Of a DNA stretch of 64,000 bases, positions 1 to 9,786 are shown in pieces. The position numbers were made by a program, and so were the translations under genes. The notes beneath the pieces were generated by a model. It was not told the DNA's origin. It did no database searches and saw only the letters and a list, made by a program, of their open reading frames with translations. The first letter of the stretch is position 1, and the number at the start of each line of letters is the position of its first letter. This stretch comes from CAWHNT01 sp963830775 (GTDB lineage: Bacteria; Pseudomonadota; Alphaproteobacteria; Geminicoccales; Geminicoccaceae), in NCBI GenBank assembly GCA_963830775.1, contig CAWHNT010000037.1, positions 310,001 through 374,000 on the forward strand. Direction: 5' to 3'.

Positions 1-300
1 CCCGGGCCCGAGGTGATGCTGGCCAGGGACGGCACGGTCTCGGCCTGCCGCATCGCCGCCGAGACCAACCTCCAGGTCGGCCCGACCGCCGGCAACGGCA
101 CGGTCGCCTGTGCTGCCGGCAGCAGCATCGAGTTCCATCGCAACGGCTATCTGGCCTTCTGCGGCTCGGTCACGAAGGCCGGGACCTACGTCACGCGAAG
201 CCGGGCGCCGACGCAGTGCAGGAGCGACAGCCGGGTGGCGTTCGACGAGAACGGCTATCTCGAATACTGCTCCCAGGCCGTGCGCGTGCCGACGGAGTAA
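1..300 (+). CDS. Secreted or surface repeat protein, 3' end only
   Basis: The frame is open from the first base of the window, so the start lies upstream. About 99 residues are visible, ending in TAA. Three imperfect repeats of about 15 residues can be seen, each with the pattern [charged]-x-x-G-x-[LV]-x-x-C: VMLARDGTVSACRIA, IEFHRNGYLAFCGSV and VAFDENGYLEYCSQA. The spacing of the Gly and Cys recalls MORN/WG-type beta-hairpin repeats, and the regular cysteines suggest an exported, possibly disulfide-bonded protein. I do not recognise the family and the N-terminus with any signal peptide is outside the window. Confidence 0.6.
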   Translation, partial: PGPEVMLARDGTVSACRIAAETNLQVGPTAGNGTVACAAGSSIEFHRNGYLAFCGSVTKAGTYVTRSRAPTQCRSDSRVAFDENGYLEYCSQAVRVPTE

Positions 301-316
301 GTGGCGGGGCGCCGGT

Positions 317-398
317 CTTCCCTCGTGCCTACCGGCCTTTGGCCTGCTTGAGGCTGGGCTTCCTCGTGCCACCGGCCTTAGCCTGCTTGAGGCTGCGG
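317..398. repeat. Imperfect tandem direct repeat, two units of about 40 bp
   Basis: Unit 1 lies at 317-357 and unit 2 at 359-398. Both share the core TCGTGCC(T)ACCGGCCTT followed by GCCTGCTTGAGGCTG, differing by three or four single-base changes or indels. The repeat sits between the end of the first gene and the end of the convergent GcrA-like ORF. No coding frame explains it well. It may be a small duplication or a structured 3' region; the CCGGCC and GCCTGCTTGAGGC portions can each form short hairpins. Confidence 0.6.
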
Positions 399-423
399 CT
401 TCCACGCTCGGCGTGAAAGCGCT

Positions 424-648
424 CTATCGGCGCGCCTGCACCCGGAAGCGGACGCTGTGCTGGGCGCAGTAGCTCTCGGCCAGGAACCTGTCGCCGCCCT
501 CCACCGGCCGGCCGCAGCACCAGCCTCCGGCACCCTCCTGGTCCGGCAGGAAGGCATGGCAGCGGTTGAGCGCAAGGTCGCGGAAGCGGGTCGCCGCGGG
601 CCACTTCGCACGGGCGGTAGTCGTCAGGGCTGTGTCGGTGAGCACCAA
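424..648 (-). CDS. GcrA-like cysteine-motif protein (fragment or short form)
   Basis: A 74-residue product with CHAFLPDQEG, WCCGRPV and YCAQHSVRF in order. This order (Cys, then CCG-x-P, then YC-x-x-H) is the C-terminal signature of GcrA-type regulators and their phage-borne relatives. GcrA proteins are about 170 residues with an N-terminal DNA-binding part, which is missing here, so this is either a short phage-type paralogue or a remnant. The start is TTG at 648; GTG at 645 is an alternative, and the frame stays open upstream for some distance. It stands alone, pointing away from the downstream dimethylformamidase genes. The 649-860 interval holds no gene I can support. Confidence 0.45.
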   Translation of the reverse strand: MVLTDTALTTTARAKWPAATRFRDLALNRCHAFLPDQEGAGGWCCGRPVEGGDRFLAESYCAQHSVRFRVQARR

Positions 649-860
649 GTCGGTGTCCTGCGGCAGGAGTAGGACGGCCGATAGGGGCCCGCGATCGGAT
701 CAAGGCGGGCCGGCGTCCATGGGACCGCAAGGGGCGCGGCAGGAAGGACGATTACCACGACCTGCCCTGCGCCACCATCCCCGACCCGCTGGGCAAGGGT
801 TTGCTTGCCGTCCGCCCGCTGCTTCGCCACCCTCCCGGGACGCCCGCGCGGGGAGGCTGC

Positions 861-1160
861 ATGCCCTACCAGATCAGGCCCGAGGACCGCATCCATATCG
901 GCGAGTTCCGCGAGCGGCCGTTCGCCAGGCACTCGCCCGACCTGCAGCGGATCCTGAACGCCATGCGCGCGACACCGCTCGAGGGCCGCTACATCCTGGT
1001 CTGCACCAGACCGTTCAGGGAATGGAAGCTGGCCCGGCATGGCGGGCGCAAGCGGCCGATCGAGCTCTTCCACGACCGGGTATTCCATTCCCGCGAGGAG
1101 GCGGAGTGGGCGGTGTTCAAGCTGCGCTGGAAGGAGATCACGGGCGAGGAGCTGAACTAG
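861..1160 (+). CDS. N,N-dimethylformamidase-like small (alpha) subunit
   Basis: A 99-residue basic protein placed 4 bp before the large-subunit gene, the arrangement of the two-subunit N,N-dimethylformamidase (EC 3.5.1.56), which hydrolyses DMF to dimethylamine and formate. The ATG at 861 follows GGGAGGCTGC, giving a plausible ribosome site; an upstream TTG at 801 would add residues that do not look coding. Recognisable features are the C-terminal pattern of aromatic and charged residues (FRERPFARHSPDL, then WAVFKLRWKEI). The known small subunit is somewhat longer, about 15 kDa. The identification rests mainly on the neighbour and the size. Confidence 0.6.
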   Translation: MPYQIRPEDRIHIGEFRERPFARHSPDLQRILNAMRATPLEGRYILVCTRPFREWKLARHGGRKRPIELFHDRVFHSREEAEWAVFKLRWKEITGEELN

Positions 1161-1164
1161 CGCC

Positions 1165-3418
1165 ATGCTCAAGATCATCGGCTATGGCGACAAGCTCAGC
1201 ATCGCACCGGGCGAGACGATAAGGTTCATGGTCTCGGCCTATGACGGGCAGCCCTACCGGGCGCGGATCGTCAGGCTGATCCATGGCGACGCCAATCCCG
1301 AGGGGCCGGGGTTCAAGTGCGAGCCGGTGGCGAGCGGGATCGAGGCTGCCCATGTCGGCAGGCCGCAGGCGATCCGGTGCGGCTCGTGGGCGAAGGTGCC
1401 GCGTCGAGCGCGGCTGCGGGAGCTGAAGAGCTTCACGGTGGCGGCGATGATCATGCCGACCACGCCGGGCAAGGGGCGGCAGGGGCTGGTCGGGCATTGG
1501 GACGAGGGCGGGCTCGCGGGCTGGCTGCTCGAGATCGACGGGCAAGGGTGCCTTGCGGCACGGGTCGGCGACGGCAGGGCGGCGGTCGAGGTCGGGACGG
1601 GAGCGCCGCTGCATCGCGGGCACTGGTATCTGGCCGCGATGACCTACGATGCCGGGACGGGCAGCCTGGCCGTCGTGCAACGCCCGATCGCGCGTCTTGG
1701 CATGGTGAGCGATGCCGGCGCCGGCACGCAGATGGCACCCGGCTTCCGTGCGCCCGAAACCGACATCGTCATGGCTGCGGTCTGCGAAGGCGGCGGAGTC
1801 GGGCATCACTATAACGGGCGGATCGACAGCCCGCGCCTTCTCGACCGGGCCCTGCCGGCCGAGCGGCTGGAAGCGCTCTTCCTGCGGCCGCTGCCGTCCG
1901 ACCTTGCCGGGTCGGTGCTGGCCGCCTGGGACTTCGGCCGGGACGTGGAGACGGTGAGGATCGTCGACGCGAGCCCGAACGGGCTCGACGGGGAGATCGT
2001 CAACCTGCCGACGCGCGCCGTGCGGGGCTGGAACTGGGACGGCAGCGAGCATTGCTGGTGGCGCAAGCCCGAGCAGTACGGTGCGATCCATTTCCACGAC
2101 GACGACATCTACGATGCGGGCTGGCAGGCGGACTTCCACTGGACGCTGCCGGACACGCTGCGGTCGGGCGTCTATGCGGCGCATGTCTGGAGCGGCGAGG
2201 CCGAGGACGGGACCGAGGAGGATTACATCCCGTTCTTCGTCCGCCCGCCGCGCGGCCGGCTCGGCAGGGACGGGCGGCCCGCGGCTGGCATTCCTGGCGC
2301 CGACGGCTTCCTACATCGCCTATGCCAACGACCAGAACCATATCGACGGGCACACGGCCGAGATGGTGATCGGCCGGCTGCTCGCCTACCAGCCCTCCGA
2401 CGTCTTCCTCCATGACCACCCGGAGCTCGGCAAGTCGCTCTACGACGTCCACAGCGACGGCAGCGGGGTCGCCTACTCCTCGCGCCTGCGGCCGATCTTG
2501 AACCTGCGGCCGCGCTACAGCTCCTGGCTGGGCGCGTCAGGATCGGGATTGTGGCAGTTCAATGCCGACACGCACCTGCTCGACTGGCTCGAGACGCACA
2601 TGCAGGTGCCGTTCGACGTGATCACGGACGAGGACCTGCACGCCGAGGGGCTCGACCTGCTGCGGCCCTATGGCTGCATCGTCACCGGCACCCACCCCGA
2701 GTACCATTCCTTGCGGATGTGGGATGCCATGAAGGGCTATCTCGATCGGGGCGGGCGGCTGATGTATGTGGCTGCCAACGGCTGGTACTGGCGGATCGCG
2801 TTCCACCAGGGCCTGCCCGGCGTGATCGAGGTCAGGCGGGCCGAGGATGGGATCCGGACCTGGGCGGCCGAGCCCGGCGAGTACTGGCACAGCTTCACCG
2901 GCGAGTATGGCGGCCTGTGGCGGCGCCAGGGGCGGCCGCCGCAGGTGCTGACCGGGATCGGCTTCATGGCGCAGGGGTTCGACATCTGCTCCTACTATCG
3001 CCGCCAGCCCGGCTCCCACGATCCGCGCGCTGCGTGGATGTTCGAGGGCATCGAGGGCGATGTCATCGGCGACTTCGGGCTGGTCGGCGGCGGGGCTGCC
3101 GGGCTCGAGCTCGACGCCGCGAAGCCGGCCCTGGGGACGCCGCCGCACGCCCTTGTGGTGGCGAGCTCGGAGGCGCACAGCGACCTCGTCATGCTGGTCA
3201 ACGAGGAGTTCGGCGTGGTGCCGCCGAACCTGAAGGGCAGCGAGCATCCGGACGTGAAGGCGGACATGGTGTTCTTCGAGACCCCGAACGGCGGGGCGGT
3301 GTGGTCGACCGGCTCGATCGCCTGGTGCGGCAGCCTTTCCTGGAACGGGTACGACAACAATGTATCGCGGCTGACCGGCAACGTGCTGCGCCGCTTCCTG
3401 GATCCGAGGCCGTTCTGA
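1165..3418 (+). CDS. N,N-dimethylformamidase-like large (beta) subunit, frame broken once
   Basis: Two consecutive frames together give about 750 residues, the length of the catalytic beta subunit of DMFase, an iron amidohydrolase whose metal is held by tyrosines and a glutamate. The first frame (1165 to about 2275) contains a laminin-G/concanavalin-like beta-sandwich region (VGHWDEGGLAGWLLEI, then YNGRIDSPRLLDRAL), and the second (about 2276-3418) carries the glutamine-amidotransferase-like catalytic half (FLAPTASYIAYAND, HSDGSGVAYSSRLRP, DEDLHAEGLDLL). The junction reads PFFVRPPRGR in the first frame and RLAFLAPTASYIAY in the second; one extra base between 2250 and 2283 explains it. No stop codon is found before the family resumes in the new frame, so the product is probably intact in the organism. 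The gene ends in TGATG, coupling it to the next gene. Confidence 0.75.
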
Positions 3419-3765
3419 TGCGCCTTCTGCCCTCTCTCCTCGCCGCCGGCATGCTGCTGGCACCGGCCTCCGTCCGGGCGGATGCGGAATCCGACCTGTT
3501 CGACCTGCTGATGGCCTGGGAATCGGTCAGCATCTGCGGCTTCGAGATGCCGGATGCGGTGGCCGACCGGGCCTACAGCGCCATCGACGCCTACGAGGCC
3601 GATCTCGGCAAGACCGCCGGGGACATCGAGCAGCTGCGCGAGCAGGCGGCTTGGCAGATCCTGCGCCAGCGGGCCGAGATGTGCGCGCCCGACGGCAGCT
3701 GGCGGGCCCGCTATGACGAGCTGGTGGCAGCCCTCGCCGCCGACCAGCCGGCACCCGGCGGCTGA
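3418..3765 (+). CDS. Small secreted helical protein of unknown function
   Basis: A 115-residue product whose ATG overlaps the stop of the DMFase-like gene (TGATG). Residues 1-20 form a clear Sec signal peptide (MRLLPSLLAAGMLLAPASVRA) with an Ala-x-Ala-type cleavage site. The mature part is acidic, alpha-helical by composition and has two cysteines (SICGFEM and EMCAPD) that could pair in the periplasm. I do not recognise a family. Translational coupling suggests co-expression with the amidase genes, but no functional link can be read from the sequence. Confidence 0.7.
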   Translation: MRLLPSLLAAGMLLAPASVRADAESDLFDLLMAWESVSICGFEMPDAVADRAYSAIDAYEADLGKTAGDIEQLREQAAWQILRQRAEMCAPDGSWRARYDELVAALAADQPAPGG

Positions 3766-3768
3766 GGG

Positions 3769-5406
3769 GTGGCGCTGCCCGCCGGGCTCGCCTCGCTGTC
3801 CACGGGCGAGCTCGCCGAGCTGCTGCTTGCCGCCATCGCCGGGGCAGCGCCCGAGCTGGAGGTGGAATGGCCGGTCTATCTGGCCTTGCGCGGCAAAGGC
3901 AGGCTTCTGGCCGAGCTGTGGAGCGACGGGCCGGCCCTGGGCCTGCAGCTGGCGGGCCTCGGCCGCGAGCCCGATCGCGGGGCCGATCTCCTGGAGATCG
4001 CCTTCAGCCACGATTACCGGCCTGTGGTGCCGTCCAGCCTCGAGGTGGAGCTGCCGAACCGGCAGCGTGGCCTGCGCGGCATCCGGCTGGCGCTGGGCAG
4101 CGTGGAGGAGCGCCTGGCACCCAGCCGGATGATCGCCGCCAATCTCGGCTTCATGGCGGCGGCCGAGCGGTTCTGCCGCCGCCTCGACGTCGAGCCGCCG
4201 AGCTTCAGCCGCCAGGGCGGGCGGATCTGGAGCTTCGCCGCCCGTACCGTCTTGGTGCCGCTGGACGGGCGGGCAGCGGTCGAGCCCTACCGGGCGGGCC
4301 TGCTGGTGCGGCGGGACGAGGTCACGCCGGCGCTGGTCCTGACCATGGCGCGCGAGATGGCGGGCTGGCTGGTGCGCAACACCGACGCCGAGGGCCGGGT
4401 GCCCTACAAGTACTGGCCCAGCCGCGGTGCCTATTCGAAGGCCGACAATACCATCCGCCAGTTCATGGCGACGGTGTGCCTCGGCCGGATCGCTGCCCAC
4501 TGGGGCGAGGCCGAGGCGGCTGACGCCGCACGCCGCAACCTCGCGGCGAACCTCGGCCGGTTCCTGGAAATGCGTGCCGATGGCGTGGGCATGATCGCCC
4601 ATGACGGCTCGGCCAAGCTGGGGGCGGCGGCCCTGGCGGCCTTGGCGATCCTGGAGCAGGAGGGGCTGGAGGGGCCGCATGGCGGTGAGCTCGCGGCCCT
4701 TGCCCGCGGGGTGGAGGACTTGTGGCAGCCGGACGGCTCCTTCCGCACCTTCCACTACCCGGCCGAGCGGAACGACAACCAGAACTTCTATCCCGGCGAG
4801 GCGCTGCTGTTCTGGTCCACCTTGTGGGCGCGCACCCGCGAGCCGGCACTTCTCGAGCGCTGCCTCGCGAGCTTCCGCTACTATCGCGGCTGGCACCGGG
4901 CGGAGCGCAACCCGGCCTTCGTCCCCTGGCACACCCAGGCCTATGCCCAGCTCTACCGGCTCACCGGGGAGCGGGATCTGCTCTCCTTCATCTTCGAGAT
5001 GAACGACTGGCTCCTGCCGATGCAGCAAGGCCCGGAGGCGGGCCACCCCGACCTGATCGGCCGCTTCTACGACCCGGAGCACCCGGAGTATGGGCCGCCG
5101 CACGCCTCATCGACCGGGGTCTACCTCGAAGGTCTGGCTGATGCGCTCGACCTCGCTCGGGGCGAGGGCGACGAGGCTCGTGCTGTGGCCTATGCCAGCA
5201 CCATCCAGGCCGGGATCCGCAGTCTCCGCCAGCTCCAGTTCAAGGACGAGGCGGACATGTTCTATGTCGGCGAGCGTGGGCGCGTGGCCGGCGCAGTCCG
5301 CACCAACCCCCACGACAACACGATCCGCGTCGACAATGTGCAGCACGGGCTGATGGCGCTGCTCAAGCTCCTGGCACTGGGTCCGGAGCGCTGGCAGTTG
5401 GGCTGA
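3769..5406 (+). CDS. Alpha/alpha-toroid (six-hairpin glycosidase-like) protein
   Basis: A 545-residue protein starting at GTG, 3 bp after the previous stop. The C-terminal two thirds alternate helices with short loops rich in aromatic and acidic residues (YKYWPSRGAYSKADNT, then NQNFYPGEALLFW, HTQAYAQLYRLTGE, GVYLEGLADALDLA). This is the look of six-hairpin glycosidase or AGE-type toroids that act on sugars or uronates. The first 150 residues are a separate domain I cannot name. No signal peptide is visible, so it is probably cytoplasmic. It closes the four-gene DMFase-like operon. Function is inferred only from fold-like features. Confidence 0.55.
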   Translation: MALPAGLASLSTGELAELLLAAIAGAAPELEVEWPVYLALRGKGRLLAELWSDGPALGLQLAGLGREPDRGADLLEIAFSHDYRPVVPSSLEVELPNRQRGLRGIRLALGSVEERLAPSRMIAANLGFMAAAERFCRRLDVEPPSFSRQGGRIWSFAARTVLVPLDGRAAVEPYRAGLLVRRDEVTPALVLTMAREMAGWLVRNTDAEGRVPYKYWPSRGAYSKADNTIRQFMATVCLGRIAAHWGEAEAADAARRNLAANLGRFLEMRADGVGMIAHDGSAKLGAAALAALAILEQEGLEGPHGGELAALARGVEDLWQPDGSFRTFHYPAERNDNQNFYPGEALLFWSTLWARTREPALLERCLASFRYYRGWHRAERNPAFVPWHTQAYAQLYRLTGERDLLSFIFEMNDWLLPMQQGPEAGHPDLIGRFYDPEHPEYGPPHASSTGVYLEGLADALDLARGEGDEARAVAYASTIQAGIRSLRQLQFKDEADMFYVGERGRVAGAVRTNPHDNTIRVDNVQHGLMALLKLLALGPERWQLG

Positions 5407-5643
5407 GGACTGCCGTCCCGCACCAGTGTGTCGGATAGGACATGCCCAGCGACGACAGCAGGATATAGGCCATTCATGCCACACTGGGCGAATTGCATCT
5501 CGGCAACGTTGTGGTACCGTGGACCGAGGGTTGGCCGTCCGTTACCTCTACACGCATCTGAGGTGAGCAATGGTGGCCCGGCAAGCGGAACCGGTCCCTT
5601 TGTACCTCGTTAAGACGGCGCCACGCGGAACAGGGTGAACGAC

Positions 5644-6918
<1,275 letters not shown>

Positions 6919-7046
6919 GCCTTTGAGCCTTGGGGTGGGGCGGCTCCGGTCGCCCTGCCCGGCACGCCGCTCGGCACCCCGGCCGGCGGTTGTGCTGATC
7001 CCGGTGTCTGGCTAGCCTTCCCCCATCGTTGCTGGGGAAGAGTCCG

Positions 7047-8081
7047 ATGATCGGGGGAGCGGTCGGCGAGCGGGCCTGGGGTCGTTGGCTCGTGTTCGCC
7101 TTGTGCGTCTTTTGGCTCTTCTTCACCCTGTTTCCGCTCTACTGGACGGCGGTGACGGCGTTCAAGACGCCGCCCGCCGTTTTTGCTGGCGCCACCTATC
7201 TCCCCTGGATCGACTTCGAGCCTTCGCTCGCCGGTCTGCGGGAGGTTCTGAGCGGCGAGCGCGGCGACGTGATCCGGCCGCTGCTCAACTCCACCCTGAT
7301 CGCCCTTACGGCCACTGCGCTCGCCACCCTTCTGGGTGCCATGGCGGCCTACGCGCTGGCCCGGTTCGAGTTCCGGGTGCGGCTCTGGGCCGGGCTCGCT
7401 TTCGCGCTTGCCGGGATCGGCACCTATTTCGGTCTTCGCAATGGCCTCGGCAGCGGCGATTCCGCCGCCATGGGCGGGGCCTTCGTGGTGGCGCTGGTGG
7501 TGGCCGTGCTCGTCAACCGGCTTCCCATCCCGGGCAAGGTCCTGGGCAATGCCGACATCGCCTTCTGGTTCGTGAGCCAGCGGATGTTTCCGCCGATCGT
7601 CTCGGCGTTCGCCATCTACCTCCTCTATGCCAGGATCGGCCGCGACGGCTTCCCGCTGCTCGACACCTTCCTCGGCATGGTGCTCTGCTACACGGCCTTC
7701 GTCCTGCCGGTCGTGGTCTGGCTCCTGCGCGATTTCTTCGCCGGCCTGCCGGTCTCGGTGGAAGAGGCGGCCCTCGTCGACGACGTTCCCCGCTGGCGCA
7801 TCTTCGTCCAGATCGTCCTGCCCATGGCCCGGCCGGGCCTGATTGCCACCGCCCTGATCGCCCTCGGATTTGTCTGGAACGAATTCCTATTCGCTCTTAT
7901 ACTCACCTCCTCGCGCTGGCAGACCATGCCGATCATGATCTCGGGCCAGAACTCGGTGCGCGGCACGGAATGGTGGTCGATCAGCGGGGCGGCGCTGGTG
8001 GCCATCCTGCCCATGATCGTCGTCACCTTCTTCCTGGCCCGGCTCATGCGCGAGGGCCTGGCGCTAGGCGGGCGGAAATAG
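7047..8081 (+). CDS. Carbohydrate ABC transporter permease, MalG type
   Basis: A 344-residue inner-membrane protein with several hydrophobic segments and the cytoplasmic EAA loop (EEAALVDDVPRWRIFVQIV then LPMARPG) of CUT1-family permeases, through which the permease contacts its ATPase. An additional pair of membrane segments around residues 120-175 (LAFALAGIGTYFGL, then FVVALVVAVLVNRLP) makes it longer than the usual 270-300 residues. ATG 7047 is preferred; TTG 7029 is an alternative. It has no partner permease, binding protein or ATPase immediately beside it, although a sugar-type system begins 1.7 kb downstream on the same strand. Confidence 0.85.
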   Translation: MIGGAVGERAWGRWLVFALCVFWLFFTLFPLYWTAVTAFKTPPAVFAGATYLPWIDFEPSLAGLREVLSGERGDVIRPLLNSTLIALTATALATLLGAMAAYALARFEFRVRLWAGLAFALAGIGTYFGLRNGLGSGDSAAMGGAFVVALVVAVLVNRLPIPGKVLGNADIAFWFVSQRMFPPIVSAFAIYLLYARIGRDGFPLLDTFLGMVLCYTAFVLPVVVWLLRDFFAGLPVSVEEAALVDDVPRWRIFVQIVLPMARPGLIATALIALGFVWNEFLFALILTSSRWQTMPIMISGQNSVRGTEWWSISGAALVAILPMIVVTFFLARLMREGLALGGRK

Positions 8082-8181
8082 GCCACGAAGCATCTTCCTT
8101 GTGCTTGATCGCACAGCACTGGCCCTGCCGGCACGCTTGGATGGAGGCATCCGTCGCTTAAGCCAGGAAGGAGCCTTGGAC

Positions 8182-8883
8182 ATGGCTGCCAGCATTGGTG
8201 GCTCGGTCGGTCGCGAAGGGGAGAACCGCGAGCCGGACGTGGAGCTGGTGCAGAAGCTTCTGGCCGTGCGGGGCTTCGACCCCGGCCTCGCCGACGGGAT
8301 CTGTGGTCCCTTGACCATCGCCGCCATTACGAGCTTCCAGCGCGGCTTCCTGCGCCAACCCGACGGACTGATCGAGGTTGGCGGCACCTCATGGCGCCGG
8401 CTGACCAATGGCGCAGGCACGCCGGCAACGCCCAGCCCTGCTGCCGACTGGTCCGGCGACAGTGCCCGCTGGCCGCAGGAGAAGAAGCTCGCGAGCCTGA
8501 ACCCGCCCTTCCGCGCCAAGGTCGAGACCGTGCTGACACGCCTGCGCGGGCGCGGCTTCCGGCCCAAGGTTGTGTTCGGCTGGCGGTCGGTGGCCGTGCA
8601 GATGGAGCTGGTCCGCGCCGGCCGCTCCACCGTCCGCTTCAGCTTCCACAATGCGCAGCGCCCGGACGGGACGCCCAACGCCTATGCCGCCGACATCGTC
8701 GACGAGCGCTGGGGCTGGGAACCGGCGGCCGAGGAGAACGGCTATTGGGAAGCGCTGGGCGAGGAGGCAAGGGCGCTGGGCCTCGTCTGGGGCGGTGACT
8801 GGAGGACCTTCAAGGACGTGGCGCACATCCAGGGCCGGCAGAACAGCGAGCTGGCGGCAACCAAGCGCGAAAGCGGCCTGTGA
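8182..8883 (+). CDS. Peptidoglycan-binding M15 peptidase
   Basis: A 233-residue protein. Residues 18-75 form a peptidoglycan-binding-like repeat (VQKLLAVRGFDPGLADGICG, then ITSFQRGFL). Residues 110-225 match M15/VanY-type D-Ala-D-Ala or L-Ala-D-Glu metallopeptidases with the zinc ligands His156 (SFHNAQ), Asp171 (AADIV) and His215 (DVAHIQ). The start ATG 8182 is set by AGGAAGGAG at 8165-8173. There is no signal peptide, which is typical of endolysin-like enzymes that need a holin or another export route. It overlaps the next gene by GTGA. It may be a phage-derived endolysin, but no other phage gene is nearby. Confidence 0.8.
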   Translation: MAASIGGSVGREGENREPDVELVQKLLAVRGFDPGLADGICGPLTIAAITSFQRGFLRQPDGLIEVGGTSWRRLTNGAGTPATPSPAADWSGDSARWPQEKKLASLNPPFRAKVETVLTRLRGRGFRPKVVFGWRSVAVQMELVRAGRSTVRFSFHNAQRPDGTPNAYAADIVDERWGWEPAAEENGYWEALGEEARALGLVWGGDWRTFKDVAHIQGRQNSELAATKRESGL

Positions 8884-9686
8884 GGCTGTGGGCGGCTGCC
8901 TGCATCGCTGCGGCTTCGCTGTTGACCGGTCAGGCCGACGCGGCGCCTGATCGGGTGTGGTTGCCGATCGTCGCCACCGAGACGACGGTGGCGGCGGCCG
9001 TCGCTGCCGCCGACAGGCTCGGCCGGAACATGCCGCTTTCGATCGTGAGCAGCGACGACTGCCCCAATCTCCGCCCCGCCCTGTTCCTCGTGGTGCCGGC
9101 CCTGCCCACCGACCGGGCTGCGGCCGAAGCGCAGCTGGCGCAATGGCGCGACCGCGGTGGCGTTCCCGACGCCTATCTCCGGGCCTGCGAGGTTGCCCCG
9201 GACAGCCGACTTGCCATCGGCCTGCCGCTGCTCGATCCCTCGATCCGGCAGCGTCCGCCGGAGACAGCGAGCTGGACCGTCGATGATGCGGTGAGCCGGG
9301 TTCTGCCCCTGGGCAACGGCTGGCTGGCGCTGATCGTCCCGCACTACAAGCCCGAGCCCGACGACGCCCGGGAGGGGCTTCGAACCGCGGTAAGGGTCGC
9401 CGGGCCACCCGGCCTGGAGCGCCGCATCCTGCAGCCGGACTGTGTCGGGCCGGAGATCGCGGCCTCTGGCCCGCTCGTGGCGCTTGCCTGTGCGGTCGAG
9501 GTGGCGGGCGAGTACCTCCTGCACGTGACCCGGGTCTACCGGCTGCCAGGGGGCGAGCAGGTGATGGCGCAGGAGTCCTGCCGGGATCCGGAGCTGTCCG
9601 GCACGCGGCTCGTCTGCCAGGGCGAACGCGTGGACGCGGATGGGCGGCTGCATCTGGAGCGCCGGGCGACCGACCTCATGCCCTGA
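8880..9686 (+). CDS. Secreted protein of unknown function
   Basis: A 268-residue product starting at GTG that overlaps the stop of the peptidase gene (GTGA), so the two are probably translated together. Residues 1-20 are a Sec signal peptide ending in an Ala-rich cleavage region (LLTGQADA). The mature protein contains several cysteines (DDCPNL, RACEVA, PDCVG, ALACAVEV, ESCRD, VCQGE) at regular intervals, suggesting a disulfide-stabilised periplasmic fold. No catalytic motif or known family is recognised. Coupling to a cell-wall peptidase makes an envelope role possible. Confidence 0.65.
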   Translation: MRLWAAACIAAASLLTGQADAAPDRVWLPIVATETTVAAAVAAADRLGRNMPLSIVSSDDCPNLRPALFLVVPALPTDRAAAEAQLAQWRDRGGVPDAYLRACEVAPDSRLAIGLPLLDPSIRQRPPETASWTVDDAVSRVLPLGNGWLALIVPHYKPEPDDAREGLRTAVRVAGPPGLERRILQPDCVGPEIAASGPLVALACAVEVAGEYLLHVTRVYRLPGGEQVMAQESCRDPELSGTRLVCQGERVDADGRLHLERRATDLMP

Positions 9687-9786
9687 GCCCGGGGGTGCGA
9701 CGTTTTCGTTGCAGCCGCCCGGCCGTTCGCCCATCCTTGCTGGCAGGACGGCTGCGGTGCTGTCGGCAGGTGAGTGGGGAGGCTTG

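Noticed and set aside
660..860. Possible coding stretch in front of the small amidase subunit (DRKGRGRKDDYHDLPCA)
   Set aside because: The wording looks protein-like but there is no start codon, ribosome site or recognised family, and it continues in frame into the small subunit only by chance of an open frame.
2995..5103. Long minus-strand frame of 702 codons
   Set aside because: Runs opposite the end of the DMFase-like gene and the toroid gene; same reason as other shadow frames, with no domain features.
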